In this document: positions 57,034 to 64,000 of the stretch, piece by piece | Layout: every line of letters begins with the position of its first letter | Numbering within the stretch: position 1 is the stretch's first letter | Source of the DNA: Morella rubra | Taxonomy: Eukaryota > Streptophyta > Magnoliopsida > Fagales > Myricaceae | DNA length: 64,000 nt | Assembly (NCBI GenBank): GCA_003952965.2 | Contig: CM025856.1 | Coordinates: forward strand, 14,980,953-15,044,952 | Reading direction: 5' to 3' | Made by a program: the position numbers and the translations under genes | The notes under the pieces: generated by a model | The model's database searches: none | What the model was told of the DNA's origin: nothing | Seen by the model: the letters and a program-made list of their open reading frames with translations, nothing else

Positions 57034-59885
57034 CGCATCCAAACCGAATCTTAACAACTACTATCCAGTTAAGCAAAACAAACTTTAATTACGCGGTAAG
57101 CTGTGCGTTTTGCTAGCTAGAGAGCGAGAGATCAGCGCGAGAGACAAAGAGGTCTGATAAAATAATTTATCACATACAGCAGAACCTTTTTAAAATTGGG
57201 CAATCTTATACTATAGAAGGAGTAGGTAAGAAACCCAAGTTGGTATCATTTGCCTCTTCGGATAACATGGCTTTCCATGAAATAAGGAAATACTTGATCT
57301 GCATTGTGACTGGCGAACGAGCGAGTAAGCAACTCGTAATTTTCACTGCTCATTTATTTTCTCGCCCTAAAAGGAATGGGCGGCAAGTGATACTTAAAGA
57401 TATTAAGAAGGTGACTCGAACCAACTGAGAAATAAAACGAGAACACGTGTTTACACTGATCAATTTTTAGAATATCCCCGTAACTGAAACAGAGTTCCGA
57501 TCTCATCAAACAAAGCGGCTTCACAGATGTTTTGTCCTTAAGTGAAACATAAACACAATTACCAAAGTCAACTGCTTTAAATGCACGTTGCAGCGTCATG
57601 GCCGATCTCTCTAGCATGTATCTTCGGTGCACATGATTGTATCTATAACTAATGCAGATAAGCTATTATTCAAGTAGGGTGAGTCCTCGACCATTAAAGG
57701 ATCTGAGGGCGTAAATTCTACTTGCCAGCTGTGGAAGGTGAAAGTGGAGAGAGAGAGACACCAAACACTTTGCATGTGACCTCTATACGACGTGACTGAT
57801 ATAGTAAAAAGAAAATACTGTCCTTGAAACATTAATAATGTCAAGTGCTAAGCATGAAGCATGTAGCAATTAAGACCAGAGTTAACAAAACTTTGTCCAA
57901 CCAGGTTAGGTACTGTAGGAAAAGAAGTAACACTATAATATATTAAAAATGTATTTTTTTTTCTTTTGGTAACGAGGTCCGTCAGCGGTGTCATTAATGC
58001 TTCAAACTACTTAAACACGGGCATTATTATATAGCGCGGGCGGCGGGACTTGCCCTGCATGGCTCGAACTGTAAGGACGTACGTGGTATTTTCAACCAAC
58101 GGAAGTTTTTTTTGTGTCTTTTGAGGGTAGGGTACAAAATAAATTGTGAATAAGTGGTATATTTTTTCCTCTACAAAAATAAACAAAGGTAAGGATTTCT
58201 GTGGAAATTAGAAGCCCATCAATGATTACAAACTTTCGTCTACTTTTAGTAATCGTTCATAATTTAGTATTAAACCTACGCTACAAGAAATTTAATTTTG
58301 GGTGACAACCTTTTAGGTGACAAAGTAAAATTCGTCACTAAAAATAACCTTTTGATGACAAAAATAACAAATTTGTCACTGAAGGCAAGTAATGGCCAAC
58401 AAAAATTGAGCTGTTCGGCCGGCACGTTAACAGAAATATTTATATTGAGCTGTTCCAAGTTTGAACTGATCACCGAGCCAAACTAATCCCCAGTTGTTGC
58501 CGGAAGTCAAAGCAATAACCTTCGTTTTGTTTCTTATTTTAGGACATGATCAAAAGGCGCCACCGCTATTCGCGCTGACAAGTTTTTTTAATTTTATTTT
58601 TTCTAATCGGATGTCTAAGTTATTTTAGGTTTACCTGGCTTAATTCCGAGATTTATACAGTTCTTCTATTCAACACAAACTGAATAATTATCAGGTCAAT
58701 AAAAGCCCTAATGGTGATCTCAAAAGTTCAGCAACACTTACAAAGTTTTAAACTAAAGATCTTGAAGAAAGCACACTACTAAGACTTAAGTCTTAATCAC
58801 TAATTAAGCCAACCCCTTTGGGTTTTAATAACTTCTTCTAATTAACAGCAGAATACTACGAAATTGGTTCAACGAGAGAATGCTAAAACATAAAACTTAA
58901 ACGGGGAATGTTTTTTAATTATCTGCAACTTGAGATAGAGTACTATGCTTGATGCCAGCCTGCTATTAATTAAATTCGGAGGGGGGGGGGCAATTGTATA
59001 AATATTTATTTTTGGGGCGGCCAAACAAGAAAAAAATAAAGCTAAGAAGCTGTGCATGACATTATACAGTGTAGCTGATCACAAGGTCAACCCCAATTGT
59101 TAACAAGTTTGATCTGTCAAAAGATTGGTTGCGACGACGAAGACTAATCAGTACGTACCTTATCAACCTGCAAACGGCCTGTAGCTGTGACTTTTGAAAC
59201 CAACTTACCTACCTATCAAATACCAATACACACAATAATATATATATATATATATAGATCCAGGATAATTATCAGAAGTCTGCAAGATAGAGAATTTTAA
59301 ACCGTATTATCTTTAAAAATTCTCCCGCACAAAACACCAAACAATGGTGATGCATGTTTAGATGCAGAGAAACTGTCATAGATTCTTATGCATTGATTCT
59401 TTTTCCCCATTGGTAAAAGAAGTTGGACATGCCATTGAATTAATTTTCTTCAACCAAAGTGTAGGGACTAATTAAAAAAAAAAAGGTTAATCTATTTGTT
59501 CCACAGCGAATAATTAAAATAGTTTATCTATTTACCAAATTTATGGGCGCCTAGATCATCCTTATCAGGGGAGGAAGGAATCTAAATTCATTTTCTCCTT
59601 AATTACATCAGTTACGAGCTACATGGTACTTATATTAACCCTGATCACTCACGTCTCAAAATTATGGGTGCATTTGTGGAAGTACCTATACTTGTTAATT
59701 AGGTAAGACATGAGATTTAAACTCTTGCCATAAATACAATTTTCACTAATCAATTGAGGTTTGACATTCTCACTCTATAAATTAGTTTTTAGTTATTTTT
59801 TCCCTGCATTGTACTAGTCATTTGAAAGAACGTTTTTAATTGTATAAATACAAGACTAGTCTTTGTTGACTAATAATATTTTTAG
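57034..59885. other. Intergenic, peroxidase promoter and beyond
   Basis: No gene recognised. Short ORFs (57240-57428, 57354-57632 and others) lack motifs. It includes a GA-rich stretch at about 57119-57150, a poly-G run near 58981 and a (TA)n run near 59239. Confidence 0.5.
58277..58400 (+). mobile_element. Possible CACTA-type transposon end fragment
   Basis: GCTACAAGAAATTTAATTTT resembles the CACTACAAGAAA end of plant CACTA elements. It is followed by repeated TGACAAA/TTTGTCACT words typical of their subterminal regions. No opposite end was found nearby, so at most a fragment is present. Confidence 0.45.
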
Positions 59886-60386
59886 GCAAAATTTCACACA
59901 GCTTCTGAGGTATTCAAAAATTACAATTCGGTCCCTGAAGTAACAAATTAACCATTTAACTCCCAGAGGTAATGATTTTGAGAAAAAGAGACACCTCCAT
60001 CCCAATGGAGTTTGATGTGAAGATTGTAAATTTTGGGATTGAGGTTCTATTGAGTTGGTTTGAGATTTTGGGAAAGAATAGAGAAGATGGTTTGCAAGGA
60101 TGAGTAGAGAGAAAAACTTAGGTGTTTTTTTTTTTTTTTTTTGTAAGCTCGGATGTGGCATTTGTGGGCTGAACGTTTAGATTAGGAAAGTGGCACAATT
60201 CGATTGGATTGACATGACATTAATTTGACAAGTCAGTATTTACAGTTAACGAAAGAGAACGGAGGCAGACAAGGGGGCTCTTTTTCTCGAAATCATTACT
60301 TCAAAAAATTAAATGACTAATTTGTTACCTCGGGGATCCAATTGCAACTTTCAAATATATCAAGGGTTGTGGGTGTAATTTCTCTA
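59886..60386. mobile_element. MULE-like element with about 100-bp inverted repeats
   Basis: The left arm (GCAAAATTTCACACAG..., GTAACAAATTAACCATTTAA, GAGGTAATGATTTTGAGAAA) faces its inverse (CGAAATCATTACTTC, ACTAATTTGTTACC, GTGTAATTTCTC). The flanks TATTTTTAG and TATTTTAAG agree at eight of nine bases. The interior of about 300 bp is non-coding. Borders are approximate. Confidence 0.7.
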
Positions 60387-62345
60387 TATTTTAAGACTTC
60401 ACAAGATTAATGTACTTTTGAATATTTGGCCGCTTGTACAGTGTTTATTGTGGATTTAATTATCCATAAAAAAAATGGTACGTTTTGTACTCTTAATTTC
60501 CACTTTAATTAAGATCTCTAGGAGCCAAGCATACTTATATAACAGACTAACAGTGACACAATGGGTAGGTCTCTCTCTCTCTCCTTTATTTGGGTGATAC
60601 TCAGTATTCTGTGTTTCTTTATTCGCCTTTTAAAAAATAAAAAATAAATGAATTCTCTTATTCTGTCCTTTTGGCGTGAGACATACAGGCTCATATAGAT
60701 CAGAATGGGTTTCTATACTGGCAAATGGACAACTCTTACGCTTAGAAAAAAAAAAAAAACAAGTGGACGAATCTTACCTTGGATTTCTGATTATTATTTT
60801 TTTTCCTAAGCAATTTCTGATGATTTCAATCGCCCATTGAAGTATTAATCACGGGAAAGCATATCAGTGAACAAGACTTGAGGAATAAACCCACACAATG
60901 ACTAGAAACAAAATATGAGGCCCAATTTAGCCCAACTTCCAGATTTCAAGGGCTGTGAGATGGGTTGACAATTTGCACATTGGACTAGGGCATAAGCTTA
61001 AAGTTGTAAGAAGTTTTAATAAATTGTTTACATCCGCTATTGCATTTAATGATTTTTATGAACGGTTTAAATTAAATTGTTTTAAAATTATAATAATAAA
61101 AAATAAAACGAGTGAATAATAAATTAACTAATACAGTCTAAACCGTCAATATAACATATCAATACAGTAACGGAACGAGAACTGTTTATTAAAATCTATT
61201 AGAATTTTACTATTATGATTCTAACTCATTTCGCTTTACCTTACTTTATCCGATGCTTTGAATAATATTTACAAGAATCAACTAATTCTGATGTAAATTC
61301 TTTCTTGGCGATGGACCACCTTTTTTGGCACTGAAAAAAATGTGGGTATAAACTACAAAGCAAATGGAAGTGACCACTTCCTTGAACCTTATCCTAGGAA
61401 TTTGTGGGTACAAATAAAATAAAAACTACCGTCAAGTTCTAACTCAAAATTAGAAGCAGCTTATCTTCTTAGAAGTACTATAATGATGTCTCAGATACAT
61501 ATGCATTATCGAAGGGTTTGTCAAAGGCAATATATCTATGGTACTAATAAAAATCCCCAAACCTTATCTTAACCAATTTAATATTTTTGTTTAATTAGTC
61601 CATTAATTCTTAAGGTATGACTGGATTCCAAAGTTATCCGTAGAGTTTATTTCGTCATAAAACTGGTATTGAAAAATCCTTCATATTGTGGAGTGGTCAT
61701 TCCAACAACTCAGTTGACCCTATTAAAGAAATAAATATCACGCAGTTAACAAGGCCACATCACCATTAAATTGCAAATAGTCACGTGGCCCTGAGTCACT
61801 TGGAGTTGCATTATCTTTATAGAAGACCTATTCAACATGATATTATGAGTCGATGTTAGGTCTAGGTGGAGTAGACAGTTTGATGTGAATTTTAAATTAA
61901 CAACTACAAGTCTAATTTATCAATTTGAGTGACTTGAGGCCACGTGATTGTTTGCGATTTATGGTGATGTGTCCGTATTAGTCACGTGATATTTATTCCA
62001 TTAACATTTCCAATTAAATTGACAGAATAACCATTCCATAACATGAAAGATTTATAAGGATCTAGTATATGATAAAATAAACTCTAACGACCAATTTGGA
62101 ATCCGATTATACCTCAAAGACTAGTAGACTAATTAAGTATAAGATTATTTTTAAGAGCCCTTTAGGAAAGGATCACTTGATAATATTTCTTGTCCTTCAT
62201 CCAACTATCCCCTTCCCCCCCCAAAAAAACAAAAACAAAAAAAGTCATAAAATTGATACAAAGTTCTTTAAGTTTTGCTTTTTTTTTTTTTTTTTTTTCA
62301 AATTCCGAATTGGTGTGGGGGATTGAGAGAAGTTGATTTTTTTAA
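60387..62345. other. Intergenic, AT-rich
   Basis: No gene, RNA or clear transposon end seen. Partly inverted phrases occur around 61745-61800 and 61930-62000 (CACGTGGCC and GGCCACGTG, each with 'cacatcaccat'-like flanks), which hint at a short inverted-repeat element that I could not delimit. Confidence 0.5.
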
Positions 62346-63800
62346 GGCCTAAATACTGTTCAGGTCCATGTGGTATTCTACTTTTGCAATTGAGTCCCCG
62401 AGGTATGGATTGTCCCCGTGATATGTTTTTGAAGCAAATTGATACTTAACGGAATGGAGCTGCGTGGTTTTAAATGATACTGCAGCACCAATCAACACTC
62501 GCCACGTGTCCTAAAAAAACTCAAAATGTCATGTAATTAATAAGTTTCACCTGGCCGCCAGCTAGCTCATGCGCTCGGTCAACAAATCCTCGCAAGTCGT
62601 CATCTCCATCAGCTGCAGTTAGATCATGGAGGACTGCGTTTCTTACTCTTAAGGGATGAAACACTCACAAGTCCTCGTCTTGCCACCGGAGGTGGCGCCA
62701 CCTCCTCCTCTTCCATTCCCCAACTCCTTCAACATCTCATCTTCTCAAATTCTCATTCTTTTATCTCCACCGCCCCGAACTTCCTCTACACGAGGTTCGC
62801 TTTTTTCCCTCTCCCAAATTTTCACCATTTTTTTTCTCTGTCCTCGCATATTTCGACAGTGAAGGAAATTCCCTCTGATTTTGGACTTCCATTTCCATTT
62901 TCATTTCCATCTCTACGAGTATGAATATCTGATTTACGATTTTGAAATAGGTTACCTCCGACCTCTTGTTTCTGCTGGAACTGGTTGCCATTCGTTGTCA
63001 AGTCCAACAGGATATGACCGCCACATTATCTTATACATCCCACTTTGTAATTGCTATCACCTTTACTTTTCTACTTTTCTGTTCCTCCTCGGCGATAATT
63101 CTTAACCTGATATATTCTTCCTTTGCTCCTATCACAGATTGGTGATATATGGCTTCGTGTGTCGTTTGAAATTAATTCGTCTTCTTGGACTCTCATACTT
63201 CTAGCTGGTGTTTGGAAATCGATCATTGCGGTGCACATGCTTTCTTTTCCTTTTTGGTTATATCTATGGGTGGAGATGCTTAGGATGGTCTGTTGAATAG
63301 GTTTCCAGTAAAGTGATGGATTTCTTGACAATATTATGTCCAGGTCTTCAAATTAGAGTGAGGGGAGGCAAGGGAAAATATCATCGCCCCTTCCGACCTC
63401 TATCAGGTGTTGGAGAGAGTTAGGGTTCTTCGGGGATGAAGGTAAAATTTGGGGATAAAAGTATGGGGAGGAAAGGGAGCTCGCGAACTACAGATAGTAA
63501 AAAAATTTTAAAACCAAAGTGTAATTTTTTTGTTGACCGAGCGCATCAGTTGGCGGCCAGGTGACACTTATTAATTTACATGCCATTTTGAGTTTTTTTA
63601 AGAACACGTGGCGAGTGTTGATTGTTGCTGAAGTGGTGTTTAAAGTCACATAGTCACCGTTCCGTTAACTGTCAAACGGCAATTGGACAGAAGCATCAAT
63701 CTTCAAAAACATACCACGGAGACAATCCAATTGAAATCCATACCGCGGGGACTAAATTGTAAAAGTCGAATACCACAGGGACTTATATGATATTTAGGCC
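62346..63800. mobile_element. MULE, 1455 bp, about 240-bp inverted repeats, Pack-MULE candidate
   Basis: It starts GGCCTAAATACTGTTCAGG and ends ATGATATTTAGGCC. The inverted arms can be followed to GCGCTCGGTCAACAAAT (about 62588) and TTTGTTGACCGAGCGC (about 63530). Both sides carry TTTTTTTAA (62337-62345, 63801-63809), a 9-bp duplication, though a low-complexity one. The interior (about 62590-63530) is of quite different composition: CT-rich with a start-like region from 62656 (MKHSQVLVLPPEVAPPPPLP), then an intron-like T-rich part. No MULE transposase is present, so the interior may be captured host sequence; I could not name the donor gene. Confidence 0.85.
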
Positions 63801-63809
63801 TTTTTTTAA

Positions 63810-64000
63810 ATCCATCTTTTTTTTTTTTTTTTTTTTTCTTTTTAAGCATAAATCTAGTGAATGTAAAACTTTTAAACGAACATCTAATGATGTTCTCACA
63901 AGTAAGGCTGTGTTCGTTTTTGTTTGAATTTTAAGATTTTTTTAAAATTTTAGGATTCTAAAATTGAATATGCTTTTTAATATCATTTAAAAAAAAAAAA
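63810..64000. other. Window end, AT-rich
   Basis: Poly-T run, then GTGTTCGTTTTTGTTTGAAT, which may be the start of the same kind of inverted-repeat element as at 38554. Cut by the window end. Confidence 0.4.

Overview
The window is nuclear DNA of a flowering plant, almost certainly a eudicot. Genes have many short GT-AG introns, and the sequence is rich in Ty1-copia and Ty3-gypsy LTR retrotransposons, hAT and Mutator-like (MULE) DNA transposons, and AT-rich or CT microsatellites. I cannot name the species.

Three host genes look complete, all on the minus strand. (1) 25695-36585 is a cohesin subunit SCC3/STAG gene. I resolved 22 exons whose lengths sum to 3498 nt, an open frame of 1165 aa. 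(2) 39907-43159 is an NPL4-like ubiquitin-recognition co-factor of the CDC48 segregase, with two exons and 410 aa. (3) 55078-56920 is a secreted class III peroxidase, with four exons and 328 aa. They do not form a pathway; they are ordinary neighbours separated by transposons.

1-7310 is a decayed Ty1-copia element. It is split by a 3.17-kb gypsy solo LTR (271-3440, target duplication CCTTG), so that the copia gag reading frame resumes exactly on the far side. A GH3 (auxin/jasmonate amido synthetase family) fragment follows. 8513-12794 is a near-complete hAT element with an 8-bp target duplication and a frame-broken transposase. 13420-16118 is an EF-2 pseudogene cut by a second hAT element (13515-15851), which itself carries a copia solo LTR (13880-14320).

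16310-20963 holds two long copies and one scrambled partial copy of the same 1.9-kb block. The two long copies differ almost only by small insertions and deletions, which suggests either an assembly or gap-filling artefact or a very recent duplication. 21300-22540 holds fragments of transcription elongation factor ELF1 and of the WD40 polyadenylation factor FY, with intron boundaries kept.

24826-44840 contains SCC3 and NPL4 with several small elements in introns and flanks. Five of these in this stretch have clear target duplications. 44841-54228 is one composite gypsy retrotransposon bounded by the 5-bp duplication ATTAT. It has a shrunken 5' LTR, a tRNA-iMet primer site, gag, an inverted scrap of integrase, and a 3' LTR into which another solo LTR is nested. 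The peroxidase follows. The last 7 kb is gene-poor and ends with a 1455-bp MULE that has about 240-bp terminal inverted repeats and an internal region of unknown origin (a Pack-MULE candidate).

I found no convincing new biological system. The items most worth a second look are the indel-only duplicated block, a small ORF inside the gypsy LTR that ends in a SUMO-interaction-like motif, the SCC3 cassette exon, the Pack-MULE candidate, and a hAT element whose end is packed with GGTCCG palindromes.
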